Below are positions 26,820 through 41,500 of a stretch of DNA of 64,000 nt, one piece after another. The stretch spans positions 124,001 through 188,000 of the forward strand of contig NW_027476468.1 of NCBI RefSeq assembly GCF_051020955.1, in the 5' to 3' direction. Under the pieces are notes generated by a model, which saw only the letters and a program-made list of their open reading frames with translations, did no database searches and was not told the DNA's origin. A program made the translations under genes and the position numbers. Numbering within the stretch: position 1 is the stretch's first letter; each line of letters begins with the position of its first letter. This stretch comes from Megalopta genalis (Eukaryota; Arthropoda; Insecta; Hymenoptera; Halictidae).

Positions 26820-29800
26820 CTCGTTTGTTTCGCATGCAGTTGAAGATAAATCATGTACATCACAAGTATTTGGAGCTAATCCATTTGTTTCGCGTGGATT
26901 CGAAGATCAGCCTTCTACTTCGCATTGATAAGAAGCTAAATCATATGTTTCGCATGGATTTGAAGCTAATCGTTTGTATCGCATGCAGTTGAGGCTAAAT
27001 CATGTATATCACAAGTATTTGAAGCTAAACCATTTGATTCGCATGGATTTGATGCTATGCCATCTACTTCGCTTTTATTTGAAACTGAATCATGTGTTTC
27101 TCTTGAATTTGAAGCTAACACGTTCGTTTCACATGCAGTTGAAGCTAAATCATGTATGTCACAAGTATTTGAAGCTGTACCATTTGTTTCGCACGAATAT
27201 CAGGCTAAACCATGTGTTTGGAATGAATTTGAAGCTAAATCATGTGTTTCGCATAGATTTGAAGCTAACTCATTTGTTACGCATGCAGTTGAAGCTGAAT
27301 CATGTATATCCCAAGTATTTGAAGCTGAACCATTTGATTCGCATGGATTTGAAGATAAGCCTTCTACTTCGCATTAATTTTAATCTAAATCATGTGTTTC
27401 GCATGCATTTGAAGCTAATCGTTTGTATCGCATGGAGTTGAAGCTAAATCATGCATATCACAAGTATTTGCAGCTAAACCATTTGATTCGCATGGATTTG
27501 ATGCAATGCCATCTACTTCGCTTTTATTTGAAACTGAATCATATTTTTCTCTTGAATTTTAAGCTAACTAGTTTGTTTCGTAATGCAGTTGAAGCTAAAT
27601 CATGTATATCACAATTATTTGAATCTAAACCATTTGATTCGCATGGATTTCAAAATAAGCCTTCTACTTCGCATTGATTTTAATCTAAATCATGTGTTTC
27701 GCATGGATTAAAAGCTATCTCGTTTGTTTCGCATGCAGTTGAAGATAAATCATGTATATCACAGGTATTTGAAGCTAAACCAGTTGTTTCGCATGGATTC
27801 GAAGATAAGCCTTCTAAATCGCATTGATTTCAAGCTAAATCATGTGTTTCGCATGGATTTGAAGCTAACTCGCTAGTTTTGCATGCTGTTGAAGCTTATT
27901 CATGTACATCACAAGTATTTGAAGCTAAACCATTTGTTTCGCAAGGATTCGAAGATCAGCCTTCTACTTCGCATTGATAAGAAGCTAAATCATGTGTGTC
28001 GAATGGATTTGAAGCTAACTCGATTGTTTCGCATGCAATTGAAGCTACATCATGTATATCACAATTATTTGAAGCTAAACCATTTGATTCGCATGGATTT
28101 CAAAATAAGCCTTCTACTTCGCATTGATTTTAATCTAAATCATCTGTTTCGGATGGATTTAAAGCTATCTCGTTTGTTTCGCATGCAGTTGAAGATAAAT
28201 CGTGTATATCACAAGTATTTGAAGCTAAACCATTTGTTTCGCATGGATTCGAATATAAGCCTTCTAAATCGCATTGATGTCAAGCTAAATCATATGTTTC
28301 GCATAGATTTGAAGCTAACTCGCTAATTTTGCATGCTGTTGAAGCTTATTCATGTATATCACAAGTATTTGAAGCTAAACCATTTGTTTCGCAAGGTTAC
28401 GAAGATCAGCCTTCTACTTCGCATTGATAAGAAGCAAAATCATGTGTTTCGCATGGATTTGAAGCTAACTCGTTCGTTTCGCTTGCATTTGAAGCTAAAT
28501 CATGCACATCACAAGTATTTGAAGCTGAACCACTTGTTTCGCATGGATTTGAAGATAAGCCTTCTACTTCGCATTGATTTGAAGCTAAATCATGTGTTTC
28601 GCTTGGATTTCAAGCTAACTCGTTTGTTTCGCATGCAATTGAAGCTAAATCATGTATAACACAATTAGTTGAAGCTAAACCATTTGATTCGCATGGATTT
28701 CAAAGTAAGCCTTCTACTTCGCATTGATTTTAATCTAAATCATCTGTTTCGGATGGATTTAAAGCTATCTCGTTTGTTTCGCATGCAGTTGAAGATAAAT
28801 CATGTATATCACAAGTATTTGAAGCTAATCCATTTGTTTCGCGTGGATTCGAAGATCAGCCATCTACTTCGCATTGATTTGAAGTTAAATCATATGTTTC
28901 GCATGGATTTGAAGCTAATCGTTTGTATCGCATGCAGTTGAAGCTAATTCATGTATATCACAAGTATTTGAAGCTAAACCATTTGATTCGCATGGATTTG
29001 ATGCTATGCCATCTACTTCGCTTTTATTTGAAACTGAATCATGTGTTTCTCTTGAATTTGAAGCTAACACTTTCGTTTCACATGCAGTCGAAGCTATATC
29101 ATGTATGTCACAAGTATTTGAAGCTGAACCATTTGTTTCGCACGAATATCAGGCTAAACAATGTGTTTGGAATGAATTCGAAGCTAAATCATGTGTTTCG
29201 CATAGATTTGAAGCTAACTCGTTTGTTACGCATGCAGTTGAAGCTGAATCATGTATATCCCAAGTATTTGAAGCTCAACCATTTGATTCGCATGGATTTC
29301 AAAATAAGCCTTCTACTTCGCATTGATTTGAAGCGAAATCATGTGTTTCGTTTGGATTTCAAGCTAACTCGTTTGTTTCGCATGCAATTGAAGCTAAATA
29401 ATGTATCAAACAAGTATTTGAAGCTAAACCATTTGTTTCGCATGGATTCGAAGATCAGCCATCTACCTCGTATTGATTTAAAGCTAAATGATGTTTTTCG
29501 CATGGATTTGAAGCTAACTCGTTTGTATCGCATGCAGTTGAAGCCAAATCATGTATATCACAATTATTTGAAGCTAAACCACTTGATTCGCATGGATTTC
29601 AAAATAAGCCTTCTACTTCGCATTGATTTTAATCTAAATCATCTGTTTCGCATGGATTTAAAGCTATCTCGTTTGTTTCGCATGCAGTTGAAGATAAATC
29701 ATGTATATCACAGGTATTTCAAGCTAAACCATTTGATTCGCATGGATTTGATGCTATGCCATCTACTTCGCTTTTATTTGAAACTGAATCATGTGTTTCT

Positions 29801-30431
29801 CTTGAATTTGAAGCTAACTCGTTCGTTTCACATGCAGTTGAAGCTAAATCATGTATGTCACAAGTATTTGAAGCTGAACCATTTGTTTCGCACGAATATC
29901 AGGCTAAACCATGTGTTTGGAAAGAATTTGAAGCTAAATCATGTGTTTCGCATAGATTTGAAGCTAACTAATTTGTTACGCATGAAGTTGAAGCTGAATC
30001 ATGTATATCCCAAGTATTTGAAGCTCAACCATTTGATTCGCATGGATTTGAAGATAAGCCTTCTACTTCGCATAGATAAGAAGCAAAATCATGTGTTTCG
30101 CATGGATTTGAAGCTAACTCGTTCGTTTCGCTTGCATTTGAAGCTAAATCATACACATCACAAGTATTTGAAGCTGAACCACTTGTTTCGCATGGATTTC
30201 AAAATAAGCCTTCTACTTCGCATTGATTTTAATCTAAATCATCTGTTTCGGATGGATTTAAAGCAATCTCATTTTTTTCGCATGCAGTTGAAGATAAATC
30301 ATGTATATCACAGGTATTTGAAGCTAAACCATTTGTTTCGCATGGATTCGAATATAAGCCTTCTAAATCGCATTGATGTCAAGCTAAATCATATGTTTCG
30401 CATGGATTTGAAGCTAACTCGTTAGTTTTGC
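26384..30431. repeat. 4,048-bp super-repeat, copy 1
   Basis: Starts, by convention, at the ATG of 'ttttgcatgctgttg'. It shares with copy 2 at least six bases not found in copies 3 and 4: T27178, G28668, C29089, T29351, A30153 and A30265 (the last two cannot be tested in the truncated copy 4). A private base is G26993 in 'gttgaggcta'. Confidence 0.93.
28923..30425 (+). other. Longest open frame (500 codons), repeated in super-repeat copies 2 and 3; probably not a gene
   Basis: The same frame recurs at 32,971-34,473 and 37,019-38,521, and in copy 4 it is shorter and ends differently (41,067-42,284). It starts just after a 1-bp loss and ends at the TAG of 'ctcgttag'. The product is again LKLN-type decapeptides without other sequence. 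Preservation across copies follows from the recent 4,048-bp amplification and is not evidence of selection. Confidence 0.7.
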
Positions 30432-33400
30432 ATGCTGTTGAAGCTAAATCATGTATATCACAAGTATTTGAAGCTAAACCATTTGTTTCGCAAGGATACG
30501 AAGATCAGCCTTCTACTTCGCATTGATAAGAAGCAAAATCATGTGTTTCGCATGGATTTGAAGCTAACTCGTTCGTTTCGCTTGCATTTGAAGCTAAATC
30601 ATGCACATCACAAGTATTTGAAGCTGAACCACTTGTTTCGCATGGATTTGAAGATAAGCCTTCTACTTCGCATTGATTTGAAGCTAAATCATGTGTTTCG
30701 AATGGATTTGAAGCTAACTCGTTTGTTTCGCATTCAATTGAAGCTACATCATGTATATCACAATTATTTGAAGCTAAACCATTTCATTCGCATGGATTTC
30801 AAAATAAGCCTTCTACTTCGCATTGATTTTAATCTAAATCATCTGTTTCGGATGGATTTAAAGCTATCTCGTTTGTTTCGCATGCAGTTGAAGATAAATC
30901 ATGTACATCACAAGTATTTGGAGCTAATCCATTTGTTTCGCGTGGATTCGAAGATCAGCCTTCTACTTCGCATTGATAAGAAGCTAAATCATATGTTTCG
31001 CATGGATTTGAAGCTAATCGTTTGTATCGCATGCAGTTGAAGCTAAATCATGTATATCACAAGTATTTGAAGCTAAACCATTTGATTCGCATGGATTTGA
31101 TGCTATGCCATCTACTTCGCTTTTATTTGAAACTGAATCATGTGTTTCTCTTGAATTTGAAGCTAACACGTTCGTTTCACATGCAGTTGAAGCTAAATCA
31201 TGTATGTCACAAGTATTTGAAGCTGTACCATTTGTTTCGCACGAATATCAGGCTAAACCATGTGTTTGGAATGAATTTGAAGCTAAATCATGTGTTTCGC
31301 ATAGATTTGAAGCTAACTCATTTGTTACGCATGCAGTTGAAGCTGAATCATGTATATCCCAAGTATTTGAAGCTGAACCATTTGATTCGCATGGATTTGA
31401 AGATAAGCCTTCTACTTCGCATTAATTTTAATCTAAATCATGTGTTTCGCATGCATTTGAAGCTAATCGTTTGTATCGCATGGAGTTGAAGCTAAATCAT
31501 GCATATCACAAGTATTTGCAGCTAAACCATTTGATTCGCATGGATTTGATGCAATGCCATCTACTTCGCTTTTATTTGAAACTGAATCATATTTTTCTCT
31601 TGAATTTTAAGCTAACTAGTTTGTTTCGTAATGCAGTTGAAGCTAAATCATGTATATCACAATTATTTGAATCTAAACCATTTGATTCGCATGGATTTCA
31701 AAATAAGCCTTCTACTTCGCATTGATTTTAATCTAAATCATGTGTTTCGCATGGATTAAAAGCTATCTCGTTTGTTTCGCATGCAGTTGAAGATAAATCA
31801 TGTATATCACAGGTATTTGAAGCTAAACCAGTTGTTTCGCATGGATTCGAAGATAAGCCTTCTAAATCGCATTGATTTCAAGCTAAATCATGTGTTTCGC
31901 ATGGATTTGAAGCTAACTCGCTAGTTTTGCATGCTGTTGAAGCTTATTCATGTACATCACAAGTATTTGAAGCTAAACCATTTGTTTCGCAAGGATTCGA
32001 AGATCAGCCTTCTACTTCGCATTGATAAGAAGCTAAATCATGTGTGTCGAATGGATTTGAAGCTAACTCGATTGTTTCGCATGCAATTGAAGCTACATCA
32101 TGTATATCACAATTATTTGAAGCTAAACCATTTGATTCGCATGGATTTCAAAATAAGCCTTCTACTTCGCATTGATTTTAATCTAAATCATCTGTTTCGG
32201 ATGGATTTAAAGCTATCTCGTTTGTTTCGCATGCAGTTGAAGATAAATCGTGTATATCACAAGTATTTGAAGCTAAACCATTTGTTTCGCATGGATTCGA
32301 ATATAAGCCTTCTAAATCGCATTGATGTCAAGCTAAATCATATGTTTCGCATAGATTTGAAGCTAACTCGCTAATTTTGCATGCTGTTGAAGCTTATTCA
32401 TGTATATCACAAGTATTTGAAGCTAAACCATTTGTTTCGCAAGGTTACGAAGATCAGCCTTCTACTTCGCATTGATAAGAAGCAAAATCATGTGTTTCGC
32501 ATGGATTTGAAGCTAACTCGTTCGTTTCGCTTGCATTTGAAGCTAAATCATGCACATCACAAGTATTTGAAGCTGAACCACTTGTTTCGCATGGATTTGA
32601 AGATAAGCCTTCTACTTCGCATTGATTTGAAGCTAAATCATGTGTTTCGCTTGGATTTCAAGCTAACTCGTTTGTTTCGCATGCAATTGAAGCTAAATCA
32701 TGTATAACACAATTAGTTGAAGCTAAACCATTTGATTCGCATGGATTTCAAAGTAAGCCTTCTACTTCGCATTGATTTTAATCTAAATCATCTGTTTCGG
32801 ATGGATTTAAAGCTATCTCGTTTGTTTCGCATGCAGTTGAAGATAAATCATGTATATCACAAGTATTTGAAGCTAATCCATTTGTTTCGCGTGGATTCGA
32901 AGATCAGCCATCTACTTCGCATTGATTTGAAGTTAAATCATATGTTTCGCATGGATTTGAAGCTAATCGTTTGTATCGCATGCAGTTGAAGCTAATTCAT
33001 GTATATCACAAGTATTTGAAGCTAAACCATTTGATTCGCATGGATTTGATGCTATGCCATCTACTTCGCTTTTATTTGAAACTGAATCATGTGTTTCTCT
33101 TGAATTTGAAGCTAACACTTTCGTTTCACATGCAGTCGAAGCTATATCATGTATGTCACAAGTATTTGAAGCTGAACCATTTGTTTCGCACGAATATCAG
33201 GCTAAACAATGTGTTTGGAATGAATTCGAAGCTAAATCATGTGTTTCGCATAGATTTGAAGCTAACTCGTTTGTTACGCATGCAGTTGAAGCTGAATCAT
33301 GTATATCCCAAGTATTTGAAGCTCAACCATTTGATTCGCATGGATTTCAAAATAAGCCTTCTACTTCGCATTGATTTGAAGCGAAATCATGTGTTTCGTT

Positions 33401-34479
33401 TGGATTTCAAGCTAACTCGTTTGTTTCGCATGCAATTGAAGCTAAATAATGTATCAAACAAGTATTTGAAGCTAAACCATTTGTTTCGCATGGATTCGAA
33501 GATCAGCCATCTACCTCGTATTGATTTAAAGCTAAATGATGTTTTTCGCATGGATTTGAAGCTAACTCGTTTGTATCGCATGCAGTTGAAGCCAAATCAT
33601 GTATATCACAATTATTTGAAGCTAAACCACTTGATTCGCATGGATTTCAAAATAAGCCTTCTACTTCGCATTGATTTTAATCTAAATCATCTGTTTCGCA
33701 TGGATTTAAAGCTATCTCGTTTGTTTCGCATGCAGTTGAAGATAAATCATGTATATCACAGGTATTTCAAGCTAAACCATTTGATTCGCATGGATTTGAT
33801 GCTATGCCATCTACTTCGCTTTTATTTGAAACTGAATCATGTGTTTCTCTTGAATTTGAAGCTAACTCGTTCGTTTCACATGCAGTTGAAGCTAAATCAT
33901 GTATGTCACAAGTATTTGAAGCTGAACCATTTGTTTCGCACGAATATCAGGCTAAACCATGTGTTTGGAAAGAATTTGAAGCTAAATCATGTGTTTCGCA
34001 TAGATTTGAAGCTAACTAATTTGTTACGCATGAAGTTGAAGCTGAATCATGTATATCCCAAGTATTTGAAGCTCAACCATTTGATTCGCATGGATTTGAA
34101 GATAAGCCTTCTACTTCGCATAGATAAGAAGCAAAATCATGTGTTTCGCATGGATTTGAAGCTAACTCGTTCGTTTCGCTTGCATTTGAAGCTAAATCAT
34201 ACACATCACAAGTATTTGAAGCTGAACCACTTGTTTCGCATGGATTTCAAAATAAGCCTTCTACTTCGCATTGATTTTAATCTAAATCATCTGTTTCGGA
34301 TGGATTTAAAGCAATCTCATTTTTTTCGCATGCAGTTGAAGATAAATCATGTATATCACAGGTATTTGAAGCTAAACCATTTGTTTCGCATGGATTCGAA
34401 TATAAGCCTTCTAAATCGCATTGATGTCAAGCTAAATCATATGTTTCGCATGGATTTGAAGCTAACTCGTTAGTTTTGC
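30432..34479. repeat. 4,048-bp super-repeat, copy 2
   Basis: Nearly identical to copy 1. It carries the shared derived bases at T31226, G32716, C33137, T33399, A34201 and A34313. Copies 1 and 2 are therefore the youngest pair in this array. Confidence 0.93.
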
Positions 34480-37400
34480 ATGCTGTTGAAGCTAAATCAT
34501 GTATATCACAAGTATTTGAAGCTAAACCATTTGTTTCGCAAGGATACGAAGATCAGCCTTCTACTTCGCATTGATAAGAAGCAAAATCATGTGTTTCGCA
34601 TGGATTTGAAGCTAACTCGTTCGTTTCGCTTGCATTTGAAGCTAAATCATGCACATCACAAGTATTTGAAGCTGAACCACTTGTTTCGCATGGATTTGAA
34701 GATAAGCCTTCTACTTCGCATTGATTTGAAGCTAAATCATGTGTTTCGAATGGATTTGAAGCTAACTCGTTTGTTTCGCATTCAATTGAAGCTACATCAT
34801 GTATATCACAATTATTTGAAGCTAAACCATTTCATTCGCATGGATTTCAAAATAAGCCTTCTACTTCGCATTGATTTTAATCTAAATCATCTGTTTCGGA
34901 TGGATTTAAAGCTATCTCGTTTGTTTCGCATGCAGTTGAAGATAAATCATGTACATCACAAGTATTTGGAGCTAATCCATTTGTTTCGCGTGGATTCGAA
35001 GATCAGCCTTCTACTTCGCATTGATAAGAAGCTAAATCATATGTTTCGCATGGATTTGAAGCTAATCGTTTGTATCGCATGCAGTTGAAGCTAAATCATG
35101 TATATCACAAGTATTTGAAGCTAAACCATTTGATTCGCATGGATTTGATGCTATGCCATCTACTTCGCTTTTATTTGAAACTGAATCATGTGTTTCTCTT
35201 GAATTTGAAGCTAACACGTTCGTTTCACATGCAGTTGAAGCTAAATCATGTATGTCACAAGTATTTGAAGCTGAACCATTTGTTTCGCACGAATATCAGG
35301 CTAAACCATGTGTTTGGAATGAATTTGAAGCTAAATCATGTGTTTCGCATAGATTTGAAGCTAACTCATTTGTTACGCATGCAGTTGAAGCTGAATCATG
35401 TATATCCCAAGTATTTGAAGCTGAACCATTTGATTCGCATGGATTTGAAGATAAGCCTTCTACTTCGCATTAATTTTAATCTAAATCATGTGTTTCGCAT
35501 GCATTTGAAGCTAATCGTTTGTATCGCATGGAGTTGAAGCTAAATCATGCATATCACAAGTATTTGCAGCTAAACCATTTGATTCGCATGGATTTGATGC
35601 AATGCCATCTACTTCGCTTTTATTTGAAACTGAATCATATTTTTCTCTTGAATTTTAAGCTAACTAGTTTGTTTCGTAATGCAGTTGAAGCTAAATCATG
35701 TATATCACAATTATTTGAATCTAAACCATTTGATTCGCATGCATTTCAAAATAAGCCTTCTACTTCGCATTGATTTTAATCTAAATCATGTGTTTCGCAT
35801 GGATTAAAAGCTATCTCGTTTGTTTCGCATGCAGTTGAAGATAAATCATGTATATCACAGGTATTTGAAGCTAAACCAGTTGTTTCGCATGGATTCGAAG
35901 ATAAGCCTTCTAAATCGCATTGATTTCAAGCTAAATCATGTGTTTCGCATGGATTTGAAGCTAACTCGCTAGTTTTGCATGCTGTTGAAGCTTATTCATG
36001 TACATCACAAGTATTTGAAGCTAAACCATTTGTTTCGCAAGGATTCGAAGATCAGCCTTCTACTTCGCATTGATAAGAAGCTAAATCATGTGTGTCGAAT
36101 GGATTTGAAGCTAACTCGATTGTTTCGCATGCAATTGAAGCTACATCATGTATATCACAATTATTTGAAGCTAAACCATTTGATTCGCATGGATTTCAAA
36201 ATAAGCCTTCTACTTCGCATTGATTTTAATCTAAATCATCTGTTTCGGATGGATTTAAAGCTATCTCGTTTGTTTCGCATGCAGTTGAAGATAAATCGTG
36301 TATATCACAAGTATTTGAAGCTAAACCATTTGTTTCGCATGGATTCGAATATAAGCCTTCTAAATCGCATTGATGTCAAGCTAAATCATATGTTTCGCAT
36401 AGATTTGAAGCTAACTCGCTAATTTTGCATGCTGTTGAAGCTTATTCATGTATATCACAAGTATTTGAAGCTAAACCATTTGTTTCGCAAGGTTACGAAG
36501 ATCAGCCTTCTACTTCGCATTGATAAGAAGCAAAATCATGTGTTTCGCATGGATTTGAAGCTAACTCGTTCGTTTCGCTTGCATTTGAAGCTAAATCATG
36601 CACATCACAAGTATTTGAAGCTGAACCACTTGTTTCGCATGGATTTGAAGATAAGCCTTCTACTTCGCATTGATTTGAAGCTAAATCATGTGTTTCGCTT
36701 GGATTTCAAGCTAACTCGTTTGTTTCGCATGCAATTGAAGCTAAATCATGTATAACACAATTATTTGAAGCTAAACCATTTGATTCGCATGGATTTCAAA
36801 GTAAGCCTTCTACTTCGCATTGATTTTAATCTAAATCATCTGTTTCGGATGGATTTAAAGCTATCTCGTTTGTTTCGCATGCAGTTGAAGATAAATCATG
36901 TATATCACAAGTATTTGAAGCTAATCCATTTGTTTCGCGTGGATTCGAAGATCAGCCATCTACTTCGCATTGATTTGAAGTTAAATCATATGTTTCGCAT
37001 GGATTTGAAGCTAATCGTTTGTATCGCATGCAGTTGAAGCTAATTCATGTATATCACAAGTATTTGAAGCTAAACCATTTGATTCGCATGGATTTGATGC
37101 TATGCCATCTACTTCGCTTTTATTTGAAACTGAATCATGTGTTTCTCTTGAATTTGAAGCTAACACTTTCGTTTCACATGCAGTTGAAGCTATATCATGT
37201 ATGTCACAAGTATTTGAAGCTGAACCATTTGTTTCGCACGAATATCAGGCTAAACAATGTGTTTGGAATGAATTCGAAGCTAAATCATGTGTTTCGCATA
37301 GATTTGAAGCTAACTCGTTTGTTACGCATGCAGTTGAAGCTGAATCATGTATATCCCAAGTATTTGAAGCTCAACCATTTGATTCGCATGGATTTCAAAA

Positions 37401-38527
37401 TAAGCCTTCTACTTCGCATTGATTTGAAGCGAAATCATGTGTTTCGCTTGGATTTCAAGCTAACTCGTTTGTTTCGCATGCAATTGAAGCTAAATAATGT
37501 ATCAAACAAGTATTTGAAGCTAAACCATTTGTTTCGCATGGATTCGAAGATCAGCCATCTACCTCGTATTGATTTAAAGCTAAATGATGTTTTTCGCATG
37601 GATTTGAAGCTAACTCGTTTGTATCGCATGCAGTTGAAGCCAAATCATGTATATCACAATTATTTGAAGCTAAACCACTTGATTCGCATGGATTTCAAAA
37701 TAAGCCTTCTACTTCGCATTGATTTTAATCTAAATCATCTGTTTCGCATGGATTTAAAGCTATCTCGTTTGTTTCGCATGCAGTTGAAGATAAATCATGT
37801 ATATCACAGGTATTTCAAGCTAAACCATTTGATTCGCATGGATTTGATGCTATGCCATCTACTTCGCTTTTATTTGAAACTGAATCATGTGTTTCTCTTG
37901 AATTTGAAGCTAACTCGTTCGTTTCACATGCAGTTGAAGCTAAATCATGTATGTCACAAGTATTTGAAGCTGAACCATTTGTTTCGCACGAATATCAGGC
38001 TAAACCATGTGTTTGGAAAGAATTTGAAGCTAAATCATGTGTTTCGCATAGATTTGAAGCTAACTAATTTGTTACGCATGAAGTTGAAGCTGAATCATGT
38101 ATATCCCAAGTATTTGAAGCTCAACCATTTGATTCGCATGGATTTGAAGATAAGCCTTCTACTTCGCATAGATAAGAAGCAAAATCATGTGTTTCGCATG
38201 GATTTGAAGCTAACTCGTTCGTTTCGCTTGCATTTGAAGCTAAATCATGCACATCACAAGTATTTGAAGCTGAACCACTTGTTTCGCATGGATTTCAAAA
38301 TAAGCCTTCTACTTCGCATTGATTTTAATCTAAATCATCTGTTTCGGATGGATTTAAAGCTATCTCATTTTTTTCGCATGCAGTTGAAGATAAATCATGT
38401 ATATCACAGGTATTTGAAGCTAAACCATTTGTTTCGCATGGATTCGAATATAAGCCTTCTAAATCGCATTGATGTCAAGCTAAATCATATGTTTCGCATG
38501 GATTTGAAGCTAACTCGTTAGTTTTGC
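34480..38527. repeat. 4,048-bp super-repeat, copy 3
   Basis: Has the family-consensus base at every site where copies 1 and 2 share a change (A35274, T36764, T37185, C37447, G38249, T38361). A private change is 'gcatgcatttcaaaat' near 35,741. It still shares 'aaatgatgtttttcg' (about 37,583) with copies 1 and 2, which copy 4 lacks. Confidence 0.93.
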
Positions 38528-41500
38528 ATGCTGTTGAAGCTAAATCATGTATATCACAAGTATTTGAATCTAAACCATTTGTTTCGCAAGGATACGAAGA
38601 TCAGCCTTCTACTTCGCATTGATAAGAAGCAAAATCATGTGTTTCGCATGGATTTGAAGCTAACTCGTTCGTTTCGCTTGCATTTGAAGCTAAATCATGC
38701 ACATCACAAGTATTTGAAGCTGAACCACTTGTTTCGCATGGATTTGAAGATAAGCCTTCTACTTCGCATTGATTTGAAGCTAAATCATGTGTTTCGAATG
38801 GATTTGAAGCTAACTCGTTTGTTTCGCATTCAATTGAAGCTACATCATGTATATCACAATTATTTGAAGCTAAACCATTTCATTCGCATGGATTTCAAAA
38901 TAAGCCTTCTACTTCGCATTGATTTTAATCTAAATCATCTGTTTCGGATGGATTTAAAGCTATCTCGTTTGTTTCGCATGCAGTTGAAGATAAATCATGT
39001 ACATCACAATTATTTGGAGCTAATCCATTTGTTTCGCGTGGATTCGAAGATCAGCCTTCTACTTCGCATTGATAAGAAGCTAAATCATATGTTTCGCATG
39101 GATTTGAAGCTAATCGTTTGTATCGCATGCAGTTGAAGCTAAATCATGTATATCACAAGTATTTGAAGCTAAACCATTTGATTCGCATGGATTTGATGCT
39201 ATGCCATCTACTTCGCTTTTATTTGAAACTGAATCATGTGTTTCTCTTGAATTTGAAGCTAACACGTTCGTTTCACATGCAGTTGAAGCTAAATCATGTA
39301 TGTCACAAGTATTTGAAGCTGAACCATTTGTTTCGCACGAATATCAGGCTAAACCATGTGTTTGGAATGAATTTGAAGCTAAATCATGTGTTTCGCATAG
39401 ATTTGAAGCTAACTCATTTGTTACGCATGCATTTGAAGCTGAATCATGTATATCCCAAGTATTTGAAGCTGAACCATTTGATTCGCATGGATTTGAAGAT
39501 AAGCCTTCTACTTCGCATTAATTTTAATCTAAATCATGTGTTTCGCATGCATTTGAAGCTAATCGTTTGTATCGCATGGAGTTGAAGCTAAATCATGCAT
39601 ATCACAAGTATTTGCAGCTAAACCATTTGATTCGCATGGATTTGATGCAATGCCATCTACTTCGCTTTTATTTGAAACTGAATCATATTTTTCTCTTGAA
39701 TTTTAAGCTAACTAGTTTGTTTCGTAATGCAGTTGAAGCTAAATCATGTATATCACAATTATTTGAAGCTAAACCATTTGATTCGCATGGATTTCAAAAT
39801 AAGCCTTCTACTTCGCATTGATTTTAATCTAAATCATCTGTTTCGCATGGATTAAAAGCTATCTCGTTTGTTTCGCATGCAGTTGAAGATAAATCATGTA
39901 TATCACAGGTATTTGAAGCTAAACCAGTTGTTTCGCATGGATTCGAAGATAAGCCTTCTAAATCGCATTGATTTCAAGCTAAATCATGTGTTTCGCATGG
40001 ATTTGAAGCTAACTCGCTAGTTTTGCATGCTGTTGAAGCTTATTCATGTACATCACAAGTATTTGAAGCTAAACCATTTGTTTCGCAAGGATTCGAAGAT
40101 CAGCCTTCTACTTCGCATTGATAAGAAGCTAAATCATGTGTGTCGAATGGATTTGAAGCTAACTCGATTGTTTCGCATGCAATTGAAGCTACATCATGTA
40201 TATCACAATTATTTGAAGCTAAACCATTTGATTCGCATGGATTTCAAAATAAGCCTTCTACTTCGCATTGATTTTAATCTAAATCATCTGTTTCGGATGG
40301 ATTTAAAGCTATCTCGTTTGTTTCGCATGCAGTTGAAGATAAATCGTGTATATCACAAGTATTTGAAGCTAAACCATTTGTTTCGCATGGATTCGAATAT
40401 AAGCCTTCTAAATCGCATTGATGTCAAGCTAAATCATATGTTTCGCATAGATTTGAAGCTAACTCGCTAATTTTGCATGCTGTTGAAGCTTATTCATGTA
40501 TATCACAAGTATTTGAAGCTAAACCATTTGTTTCGCAAGGTTACGAAGATCAGCCTTCTACTTCGCATTGATAAGAAGCAAAATCATGTGTTTCGCATGG
40601 ATTTGAAGCTAACTCGTTCGTTTCGCTTGCATTTGAAGCTAAATCATGCACATCACAAGTATTTGAAGCTGAACCACTTGTTTCGCATGGATTTGAAGAT
40701 AAGCCTTCTACTTCGCATTGATTTGAAGCTAAATCATGTGTTTCGCTTGGATTTCAAGCTAACTCGTTTGTTTCGCATGCAATTGAAGCTAAATCATGTA
40801 TAACACAATTATTTGAAGCTAAACCATTTGATTCGCATGGATTTCAAACTAAGCCTTCTACTTCGCATTGATTTTAATCTAAATCATCTCTTTCGGATGG
40901 ATTTAAAGCTATCTCGTTTGTTTCGCATGCAGTTGAAGATAAATCATGTATATCACAAGTATTTGAAGCTAATCCATTTGTTTCGCGTGGATTCGAAGAT
41001 CAGCCATCTACTTCGCATTGATTTGAAGTTAAATCATATGTTTCGCATGGATTTGAAGCTAATCGTTTGTATCGCATGCAGTTGAAGCTAATTCATGTAT
41101 ATCACAAGTATTTGAAGCTAAACCATTTGATTCGCATGGATTTGATGCTATGCCATCTACTTCGCTTTTATTTGAAACTGAATCATGTGTTTCTCTTGAA
41201 TTTGAAGCTAACACTTTCGTTTCACATGCAGTTGAAGCTATATCATGTATGTCACAAGTATTTGAAGCTGAACCATTTGTTTCGCACGAATATCAGGCTA
41301 AACAATGTGTTTGGAATGAATTCGAAGCTAAATCATGTGTTTCGCATAGATTTGAAGCTAACTCGTTTGTTACGCATGCAGTTGAAGCTGAATCATGTAT
41401 ATCCCAAGTATTTGAAGCTCAACCATTTGATTCGCATGGATTTCAAAATAAGCCTTCTACTTCGCATTGATTTGAAGCGAAATCATGTGTTTCGCTTGGA

